From contig NZ_RXFQ01000015.1 of assembly GCF_003951285.1 (NCBI RefSeq), positions 62,001-126,000 of the forward strand: DNA of 64,000 nt, read 5' to 3'. The notes below the pieces were generated by a model. That model ran no database searches, was not told the origin of the DNA, and saw nothing but the letters and a program-made list of their open reading frames with translations. A program made the translations under genes and the position numbers. This stretch comes from Variovorax beijingensis (GTDB lineage: Bacteria; Pseudomonadota; Gammaproteobacteria; Burkholderiales; Burkholderiaceae_C). Shown piece by piece: positions 8,614-17,756 of this stretch (within the stretch, counting starts at the first letter, position 1; every line of letters begins with the position of its first letter).

Positions 8614-10404
8614 TCAACCGAAAGTGAACGCGTAGGCCTGTGCGCCGGCGTCGAGAAACTCGATCTCGAACAGCCGCTCCCTGCCGCCCGCCGCCTGCCG
8701 TACCAGCTGGTACAGCTTCTGTGCATCGATCACGCCGTGGCCCTGCGCATCGGTGTCGAAGCCGTGGTCCGCAAGCGGCGGCTTTCCATCCACCAGCACC
8801 CTGAAGCGCACCGGCTTGCCATTGGCCGCCGGGCCTAGCACCAGGTGCAGGTCGCGCGCCTGAAAGCGATAGGCGATGCGGCCGTTGGCGCTGTTCAGCA
8901 CGGCGCGTTCGGCCTCCACCGTCCAGTCGCCGGCCAGCGCCCACTGGTTGGTGCGCAGCGCCGAGGCCGCGGGCTGGTAGGCCTTCGCACGGTCCCGCGC
9001 GATGCCGCCGGGCGAGGCAAGGCCGTGCGCGCGCTCGTGGCCCAGGTAGGTTTCGCCGGAGAGCGCCGGCTCGGCGCCGGGCGCGGCCTGGGTACCCTGC
9101 CCGAGCGGCGCCACCAGCCCGGCGGCGATGCGGGTCTGGCCCGCCTCGGCCAGCAGCTGCTGGATGACCTGCTCGGCCCTGTCGTAGCGGTTCTCGCCGA
9201 ACTGGCGGTGGCGGATGCGCCCCTCGGCGTCGATGAAATAGAACGCGGGCCAGGCCTGGTTGTCGAAGCCGCGCCAGATCGCGAAGTCGTTGTCCAGCGC
9301 CACCGGAAAGCCGATGCCCAGGTCCTTGACGGCCCTGCGCACGTTGGCCGGCTTCTTCTCGAACGCGAACTCCGGCGAATGCACGCCAATGACCACCAGC
9401 CCCGCGTCCTTGTACTTTTCGGCCCATGCACGAAGGTAGGGCAGCGTGCGCAGGCAGTTGATGCACGAGTAGGTCCAGAAGTCGACCAGCACCACCTTGC
9501 CGCGCAGGGCCTCGGGCGCGAGCGGCGCGGAGTTGAGCCATTCGGTGGCGCCGGCCAAGGAGGGAAATCGGCCTTCGACCCTGAGTTCGCGCGCGGGCAG
9601 CGGGGCCGCGCGGTTGTCCGACACGCGCACGAGGCCCGCGTCTTCCCGCAGCGCGGCCGGTTCCGCCTGCGGCTTGCCTGGCTTGATCCTGTCCACCAGC
9701 GCCTGCTCCAGCGCCGAGGTGGTGCCCACCGACAGGCGGGCGAGCACGCCGGTGTCCAGTCCCAGCGCAATGGCGCCCACGCCCACCAGCACGGCCGTGC
9801 CGGCGGCGCGCCGCACCCATTCGCCGGTATGCAGCGAACGCTTCATGACGGAGAGAAGCCGCCCGCCGAACAGCAGCGCGGCCGCGAGCGAGGTGCACGC
9901 GCCGGCCGCATAGGCCAGCAGCAGCAGCGAGGTGCCGACGCTCGCGCCATTGAGCGCCGCGCCCGTCAGGATCAGGCCGAGGATCGGCCCCGCGCACGGT
10001 GCCCAGAGCAGGCCCGTGCCCACGCCCAGCAGCAGCGGCGAGAACCCGGATGCAGGCGCCGCGCCGCCATCGCCGCGCGGCTCGGACATGCGCATGCCCA
10101 GCGCCACCAGCGGCCGGCTCAGGCGGTCGGCAACGCGTGGAAACAGCAAGCTCAGGCCGAACAGCGCGAGCAGGGCGATGGCGCCATGGCGGCCATATTC
10201 GTTGAGCGTGACGATCCAGCCGCCGCCCACCGCCGCCAGCGTGGCGACGGCGGCAAAGGCCAGCGCCATGCCCAGCAGCATCGGCAGGCCGTGCGAGCGG
10301 AACGGACGGTCGGCGCGCGCGAACACGAAGGGCAGCACCGGCAGGATGCAGGGGCTCAGGATGGTGAGCACCCCGCCCAGGTAGGCAATGAGGAGGATGA
10401 GCAT
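8614..10404 (-). CDS. dipZ: DipZ-type thiol:disulfide interchange protein (CcdA + thioredoxin-like + C-terminal domain)
   Basis: 596 aa. Residues 1-230 are a CcdA-like membrane module with the paired cysteines in LSPCILPVLPF and LWAPCAGPILG. After a linker, residues about 285-420 form a TlpA/AhpC-like thioredoxin fold with the redox motif SCINCLRTLPYL. Residues about 430-596 are the beta-rich DipZ C-terminal domain (QWALAGDWTVEAERAVLNS, IAYRFQARDLHLVLGP). The protein is expected to pass electrons from cytoplasmic thioredoxin to an envelope thioredoxin domain. Its ATG lies three bases after the histidine kinase stop, so ohr-kinase-dipZ form a likely operon on the theme of redox stress. Confidence 0.93.
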   Translation of the reverse strand: MLILLIAYLGGVLTILSPCILPVLPFVFARADRPFRSHGLPMLLGMALAFAAVATLAAVGGGWIVTLNEYGRHGAIALLALFGLSLLFPRVADRLSRPLVALGMRMSEPRGDGGAAPASGFSPLLLGVGTGLLWAPCAGPILGLILTGAALNGASVGTSLLLLAYAAGACTSLAAALLFGGRLLSVMKRSLHTGEWVRRAAGTAVLVGVGAIALGLDTGVLARLSVGTTSALEQALVDRIKPGKPQAEPAALREDAGLVRVSDNRAAPLPARELRVEGRFPSLAGATEWLNSAPLAPEALRGKVVLVDFWTYSCINCLRTLPYLRAWAEKYKDAGLVVIGVHSPEFAFEKKPANVRRAVKDLGIGFPVALDNDFAIWRGFDNQAWPAFYFIDAEGRIRHRQFGENRYDRAEQVIQQLLAEAGQTRIAAGLVAPLGQGTQAAPGAEPALSGETYLGHERAHGLASPGGIARDRAKAYQPAASALRTNQWALAGDWTVEAERAVLNSANGRIAYRFQARDLHLVLGPAANGKPVRFRVLVDGKPPLADHGFDTDAQGHGVIDAQKLYQLVRQAAGGRERLFEIEFLDAGAQAYAFTFG

Positions 10405-10407
10405 GAT

Positions 10408-11784
10408 TCAGTCTTGGAGGGTGGCGCGGGCGGGCGCGGCGGCCAGCGCGAGCCGGGCCTCGAGCCCGCCTTCGGGGCGGTTCTTCAGCGTGAGCTCGGC
10501 GCCCATGGCCATGGCCAGCTGGTGCGCAATGGCCAGGCCCAGCCCGGTGCCGCCGGTGCTGCGGTTGCGCGAACTCTCGACGCGGTAGAAGGGCTTGAGC
10601 ACGGCGTCGAGCTCGTCCGGCGGAATGCCGGGGCCGTCGTCGAGCACGCTCAGCACCAGCCGGCCGTCGTCTTCGGCATGCACGCGCAGGCGCACCTCGC
10701 TGCCGAACTTGAGCGCGTTGTCGATCAGGTTCATCAGGATGCGGCGCAGCGCATGGGGGCGGCCCACGATCGGGGCGCCGGCCTTGCCTTCGAGCCGCAC
10801 CTGCTGGCCCACGTCTTCGTAGTCGGCCACCATGCTCTCGAGCAGCGCGTCGGCATCGATGCGCAGCGGCGGCTCCGCGGCGCCGTGGAGCGTGCGCGCA
10901 TAGGTCACGCCTTCGCGCACCAGCGAATGCATGGCGTCGAGGTCCTGGCGGAATTTCTCGCGGTCGTGCGCGTCGTCCATCAGGTCGGTGCGCAGCCGCA
11001 TCCGCGTGATGGGCGTCTGCAGGTCGTGCGAGATGGCCGCGAGGATCTCGACCCGCTCGGACATGTAGCCGGCGATGCGCTGCTGCATGGCGTTGAAGGC
11101 GCGCGCCGCATGCGCCACTTCGGTGGGACCCTCTTCCGCGAGCGTGCGGCCCTTGAGGTCGGGCCCGAGCCGGTCGGCCGCCGCGGAAAGCTGCGCGAGC
11201 GGCCGCGTCACCAGCCGCACCGCATACCAGGCGCACACGGCCAGCACCAGCAGCTGGGCCGCAAGCAGCCACATCACCCAGCCCGACACCGGCATGCCCA
11301 CGCGCATCGCATGAACGACCACCGACGAACCGTCGCCCAGGCGCACCTGGATCTGCAGGCCCTCGGGCGGCCAGGCCACCTCGCCGACCTTGACGACCTG
11401 GAACGGGCGCATCGCGTCGACGATGGCTGCGGCAAACTGCCGCGACTGCAGCGAGCCGGGCTCGGAACCCTCTGCGCTGCCGCCCAGCGCGAAGCGGTAG
11501 TTTCGCCGCTCCAGCCGGTCGAGCCAGCCGGCGCGCTCCGCCGCGGGCAGGCGGTCGAGGATGGCGACCGAACTCGCGATGTCGCGCTCGATGCCGATCA
11601 TCATCAGCTCGCGCAGCGCCATGTTCCGCTCGTAGCGGATCGCCGCGAAGGTGAGCAGCTGCGCGATCGCCAGGCCCACCACGATGATCAGCGTCACGCG
11701 GTAGAACAGCGAGCCGGGCAGCAGCCGGCGCCAGCCGCGCACAGCGCCGGCCGGGCTCGCGGGAGGATTCGCGGGAGTGGACAT
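10408..11784 (-). CDS. Sensor histidine kinase (EnvZ/OmpR type)
   Basis: 458 aa from the ATG at 11784 (MSTPANPP...). Two membrane segments (LFYRVTLIIVVGLAIAQLLTF and VMWLLAAQLLVLAVCAWYAV) flank a periplasmic domain of about 130 residues. Then come HAMP, the H-box ISHDLQTPITRMRLR, N-box NLIDNALKFG, and ATP-lid motifs DDGPGIPPDE and GTGLGLAIAHQL. The open frame runs further upstream, but no membrane or domain feature supports it. Its natural partner is the divergent OmpR-type regulator at 12459, with ohr lying between the two. The operon with ohr and dipZ suggests it senses an oxidising or envelope thiol stress, which is inference. Confidence 0.93.
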   Translation of the reverse strand: MSTPANPPASPAGAVRGWRRLLPGSLFYRVTLIIVVGLAIAQLLTFAAIRYERNMALRELMMIGIERDIASSVAILDRLPAAERAGWLDRLERRNYRFALGGSAEGSEPGSLQSRQFAAAIVDAMRPFQVVKVGEVAWPPEGLQIQVRLGDGSSVVVHAMRVGMPVSGWVMWLLAAQLLVLAVCAWYAVRLVTRPLAQLSAAADRLGPDLKGRTLAEEGPTEVAHAARAFNAMQQRIAGYMSERVEILAAISHDLQTPITRMRLRTDLMDDAHDREKFRQDLDAMHSLVREGVTYARTLHGAAEPPLRIDADALLESMVADYEDVGQQVRLEGKAGAPIVGRPHALRRILMNLIDNALKFGSEVRLRVHAEDDGRLVLSVLDDGPGIPPDELDAVLKPFYRVESSRNRSTGGTGLGLAIAHQLAMAMGAELTLKNRPEGGLEARLALAAAPARATLQD

Positions 11785-11836
11785 GGACACCTTCTTGTTC
11801 TGTTCATGCGGCGCGGCCGTGCACGCCGCGGCCGGT

Positions 11837-12256
11837 TCACACCAGATGGATGGCAACGTCGATATTGCCTCGGGTGGCCTTGGAATAGGGGCAGGTCTGG
11901 TGCGCCGCATCCGTCAGCGCCTGCGCCACCTCGCGGTCCAGGCCCGGCAGGCTCACGTTCAGGCGCGCCTGCAGGAAGTACTCGCTGCCCGCCGTGCCCA
12001 GGTCGACTTCGGCATCGACGGCCAGGTCGGGCGGCAATGCGACCTTCATCCGGCCTGCCGCCTTGCCCATGGCGCCGATGAAGCAGGCCGACCAGCCGGC
12101 CGCGAACAGCTGCTCCGGGTTGGTGCCGCTGCCGGCGCTGCCGGGCGACGAGAGCTTGATGTCCAGGCGGCCGTCGGAGCTGCGTGCCTCGCCGTCGCGG
12201 CCACCCGAAGAGGTGCGGGTCTTGCCGGTGTAGAGAACTTTTTCGATGCGGGTCAT
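11837..12256 (-). CDS. ohr: Organic hydroperoxide resistance protein (Ohr/OsmC family)
   Basis: 139 aa, the usual Ohr length. The two catalytic cysteines are present, in GWSACFIGAM near residue 59 and in HQTCPYSKATRGN near residue 124; the latter is the Ohr subfamily signature rather than OsmC. Ohr reduces organic and lipid hydroperoxides using lipoyl dihydrolipoamide partners. The ATG at 12256 follows AAGGAAATCACC. No OhrR gene is adjacent; the neighbours are instead a histidine kinase (downstream, 52-base gap) and a divergent response regulator, so the two-component pair may have taken over its control. Confidence 0.93.
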   Translation of the reverse strand: MTRIEKVLYTGKTRTSSGGRDGEARSSDGRLDIKLSSPGSAGSGTNPEQLFAAGWSACFIGAMGKAAGRMKVALPPDLAVDAEVDLGTAGSEYFLQARLNVSLPGLDREVAQALTDAAHQTCPYSKATRGNIDVAIHLV

Positions 12257-12458
12257 GGTGATTTCCTTGGAAAGGGTTGGTTCGGGAACGCACGGATTGT
12301 TGAGCCGCCTTCCCCCTGCCCGCGCAGATTGCGTATGCCTGTGTACGGCGCCCGCCGCGCCAGATACTTGCGAATACAAAACCGCCGGCCCGCAGCGGGC
12401 GGACGGCTACATTGCGGCTGCGAAGCGCTTTCCGCACCCACCCTTTCTGCTCACTGCC

Positions 12459-13202
<744 letters not shown>

Positions 13203-13237
13203 CCGCGAACCAGGGCTTCTTCTTCATCCCGCTTGAC

Positions 13238-13255
13238 CTCAAGTTAGGTTGAGGC
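13238..13255 (+). promoter_or_regulatory. SoxR box in the promoter of the 83-aa gene at 13271
   Basis: CCTCAAGTTAGGTTGAGG matches the SoxR operator of E. coli soxS (CCTCAAGTTAACTTGAGG) at 16 of 18 positions. It overlaps a -35 box TTGACC (13234-13239). A 19-bp spacer leads to a weak -10 (CACATT, 13259-13264), the long spacing typical of MerR-family promoters. Confidence 0.85.
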
Positions 13256-13270
13256 TGCACATTGCGCGGC

Positions 13271-13522
13271 ATGAACCACGACCCGCAACCCTCCACCCGC
13301 GTCGCGCAGGCGCTCCAGATCCATCGAAGCATTGCGGCATGCCATGCGCACCTTGCGCGCAGCGACGGCATCCATGCGCTGACGGCGGCGCTCATGCTGC
13401 CTTGCTACCGCGCCGAATTCGAGCGGCTGGTGCTCGCGATGTCTGCGGCGGAGACAAACGAACTGACGTCACTGCTCCCCGTCGGCGAAGCGCGGCAATC
13501 CCTCAGTCTTCCGCGCGCCTGA
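13271..13522 (+). CDS. Small protein of probable SoxR regulon
   Basis: 83 aa (MNHDPQPSTRVAQALQIHRSIAACHAHLARSDGIHALTAALMLP...). No family recognised. It is mostly helical, with Cys24 and Cys45 and no membrane segment or signal. The ATG is 16 bases after the SoxR box. With the box-defined promoter the transcript would start at or within a base or two of the ATG, so the message may be leaderless; no ribosome site is visible. The last 20 bases overlap the end of convergent soxR. A real gene is favoured by its placement under an operator that otherwise has no target on this strand. Confidence 0.65.
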   Translation: MNHDPQPSTRVAQALQIHRSIAACHAHLARSDGIHALTAALMLPCYRAEFERLVLAMSAAETNELTSLLPVGEARQSLSLPRA

Positions 13523-13985
13523 TCACCAGGCGGCGGGCGCCCGGCCCTTCCGACGACAGCTTGTCGGCCGGGTTGCGCAGGCGGCAGCGGTCGATCGACA
13601 GGCAGCCGCAGCCGATGCAGTCGTCCAGCGTGTCGCGCAGCTTCTTGAGCTGGGCCATGCGTTCGTCCAGCTCCGCGCGCCAGCCGGCGGAAAGCCGCGC
13701 CCAATCCGCGCGGCTGGGCGCGGCCGAGGTGGGCAGCGTGGCCAGCGCATCGGCGATGTCGGCCAGCGCAATGCCCACCCGCTGCGCGACGCGGATGAAC
13801 GCCACGCGCCGGAGCACGTCGCGCGCATAGCGGCGGTGGTTGCTCGGCGCCCGGTGGCTCGCGATGAGCCCCTTGGATTCGTAGAAGTGAAGGGTGGACA
13901 CCGGCACCCCGCTGCGCTGCGCGACTTCGCCCACCGAGAGCGTGGCGGGAAAATCGTGCGGTGGTTCTGCTGGCTTGGATTTCAT
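13503..13985 (-). CDS. soxR: Redox-sensitive transcriptional activator SoxR
   Basis: 160 aa MerR-family protein. The N-terminal helix-turn-helix (LSVGEVAQRSGVPVSTLHFYESKGLI) is followed by the dimerisation helix. The [2Fe-2S] cluster motif CIGCGCLSIDRC near residue 125 carries the four cysteines that define SoxR. The cluster is oxidised by redox-cycling compounds or superoxide and then remodels the promoter. Two SoxR boxes lie nearby: one 14 bases before its own start (autoregulation) and one before the small convergent gene at 13271. No soxS is present, as expected outside enterobacteria. Confidence 0.96.
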   Translation of the reverse strand: MKSKPAEPPHDFPATLSVGEVAQRSGVPVSTLHFYESKGLIASHRAPSNHRRYARDVLRRVAFIRVAQRVGIALADIADALATLPTSAAPSRADWARLSAGWRAELDERMAQLKKLRDTLDDCIGCGCLSIDRCRLRNPADKLSSEGPGARRLVIRRAED

Positions 13986-13998
13986 CGGGACCTCTCAA

Positions 13999-14016
13999 CC
14001 TCGACTTTAGTTGAGG
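13999..14016 (-). promoter_or_regulatory. SoxR box upstream of soxR
   Basis: CCTCGACTTTAGTTGAGG is an imperfect 18-bp dyad matching the SoxR operator pattern CCTCAA-N6-TTGAGG except for one base in the left arm. It begins 14 bases before the soxR ATG, suggesting autoregulation and again a very short or absent leader. Confidence 0.8.
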
Positions 14017-14032
14017 TCCAAAGGCCGCGTGC

Positions 14033-15007
14033 TCACTCCACAGTGGCGCCCGAAGCCTTGACGATGCCGGCCCACAGCGCGCTTTCCTTCGCGATGAGGG
14101 CGGCATATTCGGCCGGGCCGCCGAGCAGCGGCACGGCGCCTTCCACCCCCAGGCGCGACTGGAATTCAGCGCTGCCCGCCACCTGGAGCATCTGCGCCGA
14201 AAGCTCCTTCACGAAAGCGTCGGGCGTGCCGCGCGGCGCGAGAACGCCGTAGGTCAGCGTGCTCTCGAAGCCCGCGAGTTCGCTCAGGCCCGAATCGGCC
14301 ACGGTGGGCACCTCGGGCAGCGAAGGCAGGCGCCTGGCGCCCGTGACCGCAATGGCGCGCAGCCGCCCGCCCTTGACCAGCGCGAGCGCGGGGGGAACGA
14401 CGCTGAACATCATCTGCACCTGCCCGCCCGCCAGGTCGGTGAGGCCGGGGTTGGTGCCCTTGTAGGGAATGTGATTGATCCGCGTGCCGGTGCGCTCTGC
14501 GAAGAGCTCGCCGGTCAGGTGGCCGCCGGTGCCGCTGCCGCTCGATGCGTAGTCGAGCAGGCCCGGCCGCGCCTTGGCCTCGGCGATGAGATCGGCCACG
14601 GTGCGGATCTTCGATGCGGCGGGCACCACCAGCACCAGCGCGGACGAAGCGAACATGGCCACGGGCAGCAGGTCCTTGCGCGCGTCGAACTTCAGGCCCT
14701 TGTAGAGCGCCGGGTTGATCGACACGGTGCCCGTGTGGCCCAGCAGCAGCGTGCTGCCATCAGGCGTGCTGCGCACCACCTGCTCGGTGCCGAGGTTGCC
14801 GCCCGCGCCGGGCTTGTTGTCGACGATGACGCCCTGCTTGCGCAGCTCACCAAGGCCCTTGGCCATCTGGCGCGCGAACACGTCGTTGCCGCCGCCGGCC
14901 GCAAAGGGCACGACGATGCGGACCGGCCGGGCGTCGGGCTGCGCGTGCGCAGGCAGCCCCGCCGCCGCCAGCAGGCCCAGCAGCAGGCCGCGTCGGGCGC
15001 AGTCCAT
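14033..15007 (-). CDS. Tripartite tricarboxylate transporter (Bug/TctC) solute-binding protein
   Basis: 324 aa with a signal peptide (MDCARRGLLLGLLAAAGLPAHAQ). Family motifs are PVRIVVPFAAGGGNDVFAR, VDNKPGAGGNLGTEQV, and NHIPYKGTNPGLTDLAGGQVQMMF. The start overlaps the stop of pcaF (TGATG), so it is translated as the last gene of pcaIJF. Betaproteobacteria carry many such orphan binding proteins without TctAB. Position suggests it binds an aromatic or dicarboxylic acid linked to the beta-ketoadipate pathway, perhaps as a sensor or for uptake with a distant TctAB. That is inference from location. Confidence 0.92.
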   Translation of the reverse strand: MDCARRGLLLGLLAAAGLPAHAQPDARPVRIVVPFAAGGGNDVFARQMAKGLGELRKQGVIVDNKPGAGGNLGTEQVVRSTPDGSTLLLGHTGTVSINPALYKGLKFDARKDLLPVAMFASSALVLVVPAASKIRTVADLIAEAKARPGLLDYASSGSGTGGHLTGELFAERTGTRINHIPYKGTNPGLTDLAGGQVQMMFSVVPPALALVKGGRLRAIAVTGARRLPSLPEVPTVADSGLSELAGFESTLTYGVLAPRGTPDAFVKELSAQMLQVAGSAEFQSRLGVEGAVPLLGGPAEYAALIAKESALWAGIVKASGATVE

Positions 15008-16212
15008 CAGACGCGTTCCAGGATCACGGCGATGCCCTGGCCCACGCCGATGCACATGGTGCACAGCGCATAGCGGCCGCCGCCCTTGTGCAGCTGGTTC
15101 ACCGCGGTGGTGGCCAGGCGTGCGCCGCTGGCGCCGAGCGGGTGGCCCAGTGCGATGGCGCCGCCGTTGATGTTCACGCGCGGGTCGTTGTCCTGCAGGC
15201 CCAGCAGGCGCAGCACGGCAAGGCCTTGCGCCGCGAAGGCTTCGTTGAGTTCGATCACGTCGAGCTGGTCGAGCGTGAGGCCGGTGAGCGCCAGCACCTT
15301 CTGCGTGGCGGGCGCCGGGCCGATGCCCATCACGCGCGGCGCGACGCCGGCCGTGGCCATGCCGACCACGCGGGCGCGCGGCGTCAGGCCGTGCTTCGCG
15401 GCGCTGGCTTCGTCGGCCAGGAGCAGCGCGCAGGCGCCGTCGTTCACGCCGCTGGCGTTGCCGGCCGTCACGGTGCCGTCGGGGCGCACCACGCCCTTGA
15501 GCTTGGCCAGCGATTCGAGGCTGGTTTCGCGCGGATGCTCGTCCTTGTTGACGACGATCGCGTCGCCCTTCTTCTGCGGCACGGTCACGGGCACGATCTC
15601 GGCGTCGAAGAAGCCGGACTTCTGCGAGGCCACGGCGCGCAGTTGCGAGTTGAGCGCCATCAGGTCCTGCGCCTCGCGCTCGATCTTGTAGTCGGTGGCC
15701 ACGTTCTCGGCCGTCTCGGGCATGGAGTCGACGCCGTACTGCGCCTTCATGAGCTTGTTGACAAAGCGCCAGCCGATGGTGGTGTCGTACACCGCGTTGT
15801 TGCGGCTGAAGGCGCTCTCGGCCTTGGGCATGACGAAGGGCGCGCGGCTCATGCTTTCGACGCCGCCGGCAATCATGAGGCCGGCCTCGCCCGCGCGGAT
15901 GGCGCGCGCGGCGGTGCCGACGGCATCGAGGCCCGAGCCGCACAGGCGGTTGATGGTGCCGCCGCCAACCTCGAGCGGCAGGCCCGCGAGCAGCGCCGAC
16001 ATGCGCGCGACGTTGCGGTTGTCTTCGCCGGCCTGGTTGGCGCAGCCGTAGAGCACGTCGCTCACGGCCTGCCAGTCGACGTTCCTGTTGCGTTCCATCA
16101 GTGCCTTGAGCGGCACGGCGCCCAGGTCGTCGGTGCGCACGCTGCTGAGCGAACCGCCGTAGCGGCCGAAGGGGGTGCGAACGGCGTCGCAGATGAAGGC
16201 TTGGTTGGTCAT
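15007..16212 (-). CDS. pcaF: Beta-ketoadipyl-CoA thiolase
   Basis: 401 aa, the usual PcaF length. It cleaves beta-ketoadipyl-CoA to succinyl-CoA and acetyl-CoA, the last step of the pathway. The nucleophilic Cys is in INRLCGSGLDAVG near residue 90. The catalytic His is in GGAIALGHPLGASGAR and the second Cys in ALCTMCIGVGQG. PcaF-like traits include AVRTPFGRYGGSLSSVRTDDL and the DVLYGCANQAGEDNRNVARM stretch. It follows pcaJ by 33 bases and overlaps the solute-binding gene by one base. Confidence 0.95.
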   Translation of the reverse strand: MTNQAFICDAVRTPFGRYGGSLSSVRTDDLGAVPLKALMERNRNVDWQAVSDVLYGCANQAGEDNRNVARMSALLAGLPLEVGGGTINRLCGSGLDAVGTAARAIRAGEAGLMIAGGVESMSRAPFVMPKAESAFSRNNAVYDTTIGWRFVNKLMKAQYGVDSMPETAENVATDYKIEREAQDLMALNSQLRAVASQKSGFFDAEIVPVTVPQKKGDAIVVNKDEHPRETSLESLAKLKGVVRPDGTVTAGNASGVNDGACALLLADEASAAKHGLTPRARVVGMATAGVAPRVMGIGPAPATQKVLALTGLTLDQLDVIELNEAFAAQGLAVLRLLGLQDNDPRVNINGGAIALGHPLGASGARLATTAVNQLHKGGGRYALCTMCIGVGQGIAVILERV

Positions 16213-16245
16213 GTGAGTTGTCTCTCTCTGATTGGTTGGATGGGG

Positions 16246-16899
16246 TCAGGCAGCGATCGGCAGGCCGACCAGCTTTTCGAGCTCTTCGCGGCTGAGGCCC
16301 TCGACCAGGTCGACGAGCTTCAGGCCCTCGGGCGTGCATTCGAGCGTGGCGAGGTCGGAGTACACGCGCTTGACGCAGGCGATGCCGGTCAGTGGATAGC
16401 TGCATTCCTGCACCAGCTTGCTCGCGCCCTGCTTGGTCAGCAGGTCCATCATGACCCAGGTCTGCTTGGCGCCGATGGCCAGGTCCATGGCGCCGCCGAC
16501 CGCGGGAATCGCGTCTTTCTCTCCCGTGTGCCAGTTGGCAAGGTCGCCCGTGGCCGACACCTGGAACGCGCCGAGCACGCAGATGTCGAGGTGGCCGCCA
16601 CGCATCATCGCGAAGCTGTCGGCATGGTGGAAGAACGAGCCGCCCGGCAGCAGCGTGACGGGCTGCTTGCCGGCGTTGATAAGGTCGTAGTCTTCCTGGC
16701 CGGCCTCGGGCGCGGGGCCCATGCCGAGGATGCCGTTCTCGCTCTGCAGGATGACTTCGCGGCCCTTGGGCAGGTGGTTGGCCACCAGCGTGGGCTGGCC
16801 GATCCCCAGGTTGACGACGGCGCCGTCGAAGATGTCCTGCGCCACGCGGGCGGCGAGCTGGTCCTTGGTGCGACGTTGGTAAGTGGTGCTCATGGTCAT
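16246..16899 (-). CDS. pcaJ: 3-oxoadipate CoA-transferase subunit B
   Basis: 217 aa (MTMSTTYQRRTKDQLAARVA...). Family I CoA-transferase beta subunit, with the glutamate of QSENGILGMGP near residue 51 as the covalent-intermediate residue. LNIG-like VVNLGIGQPTLVANHLP precedes it and LLPGGSFFHHADSFAMMRGGH follows. With PcaI it moves CoA from succinyl-CoA to 3-oxoadipate. The ATG at 16899 overlaps the pcaI stop by four bases; a second ATG two codons on is possible. Confidence 0.95.
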   Translation of the reverse strand: MTMSTTYQRRTKDQLAARVAQDIFDGAVVNLGIGQPTLVANHLPKGREVILQSENGILGMGPAPEAGQEDYDLINAGKQPVTLLPGGSFFHHADSFAMMRGGHLDICVLGAFQVSATGDLANWHTGEKDAIPAVGGAMDLAIGAKQTWVMMDLLTKQGASKLVQECSYPLTGIACVKRVYSDLATLECTPEGLKLVDLVEGLSREELEKLVGLPIAA

Positions 16900-17597
16900 G
16901 CTGCCTTCTTGAAACCGCCGGCCTGGGTGGCCACGCGTTCGATGCGCACCACCTGGTGCACGAAGATGCCCGGGGTCACGACGGTCTCGGGGTCGAGGGT
17001 GCCGAGTTCGGCGATGTCGTGCACGGTGGCAATGGTCTTCTTCGCGGCCATGGCCATCACCGGCCCGAAGTTGCGCGCGGCCTTGCGGTAGACCAGGTTG
17101 CCCCAGCGGTCGCCGCGCTCGGCCTTGATGAGCGCCACGTCGCCGTGGATGGGGTACTCGAGCACGTACTGCTTGCCGTCGATCTCGCGGGTTTCGCGGT
17201 TGCCCGCGAGCTGCGTGCCGTAGCCCGTGGGGCAGAAGAAGGCGCCGATGCCCGCGCCCGCCGCGCGGATGCGCTCGGCCAGGTTGCCCTGGGGCACCAG
17301 TTCGAGTTCGATCTTGCCGCTGCGGTAGAGCCCGTCGAACACCTGGCTGTCGGCCTGGCGCGGAAAGCTGCAGATGATCTTGCGCACGCGGCCGGCCTTG
17401 AGCAGCGCGGCCAGGCCGGTTTCGCCGTTGCCGGCGTTGTTGTTGACGACGGTGAGGTCCTTGGCGCCCTGCTCGACGAGGCCGTCGATGAGTTCGCCGG
17501 GAATGCCGGCGGTGCCGAAACCGCCGATGAGAACCGTGGCGCCGTCTTGGATGCCTGCCAGGGCATCGGCGACCGAGCGCGCGATCTTGTTGATCAT
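16896..17597 (-). CDS. pcaI: 3-oxoadipate CoA-transferase subunit A
   Basis: 233 aa. The alpha subunit signature GATVLIGGFGTAGIPGELI and NNNAGNGETGLAALL is present, followed by GNLAERIRAAGAGIGAFFCPTGYGT. First gene of the pcaIJF-solute-binding-protein operon, with GGAG before the ATG. The divergent regulator pcaR lies 159 bases away; the shared intergenic region holds a 13-bp direct repeat that is the likely PcaR site. Confidence 0.95.
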   Translation of the reverse strand: MINKIARSVADALAGIQDGATVLIGGFGTAGIPGELIDGLVEQGAKDLTVVNNNAGNGETGLAALLKAGRVRKIICSFPRQADSQVFDGLYRSGKIELELVPQGNLAERIRAAGAGIGAFFCPTGYGTQLAGNRETREIDGKQYVLEYPIHGDVALIKAERGDRWGNLVYRKAARNFGPVMAMAAKKTIATVHDIAELGTLDPETVVTPGIFVHQVVRIERVATQAGGFKKAA

Positions 17598-17699
17598 GAA
17601 GCCTGTCTCCGGGAATGAGGAAAGAAAGAGAAATCGAACCGTGCGAACGACCTGCCCCAACCATCCGACCAGACCGGGCCGATTCCGTGAAATCGCCGA

Positions 17700-17731
17700 T
17701 TTGTTCGTATAAAGAACATTTGTTCGTATAA
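17700..17731. promoter_or_regulatory. Direct-repeat operator between pcaI and pcaR
   Basis: TTTGTTCGTATAA occurs twice exactly (17700-17712 and 17719-17731), 19 bp apart, in the only AT-rich stretch of the pcaI-pcaR gap. The second copy ends 25 bases before the pcaR ATG. The two copies frame a small dyad GAACATTTGTTC. It is the natural binding site for the IclR-type PcaR and overlaps the probable promoters of both genes. Confidence 0.7.
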
Positions 17732-17756
17732 TGAATTCTAAAGAGGATCGTTCCAC

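Noticed and set aside
8471..11272. A 933-aa minus-strand open frame overlapping dipZ and the kinase
   Set aside because: It is an Arg/Ala/Gly-rich shadow frame of two clear genes.
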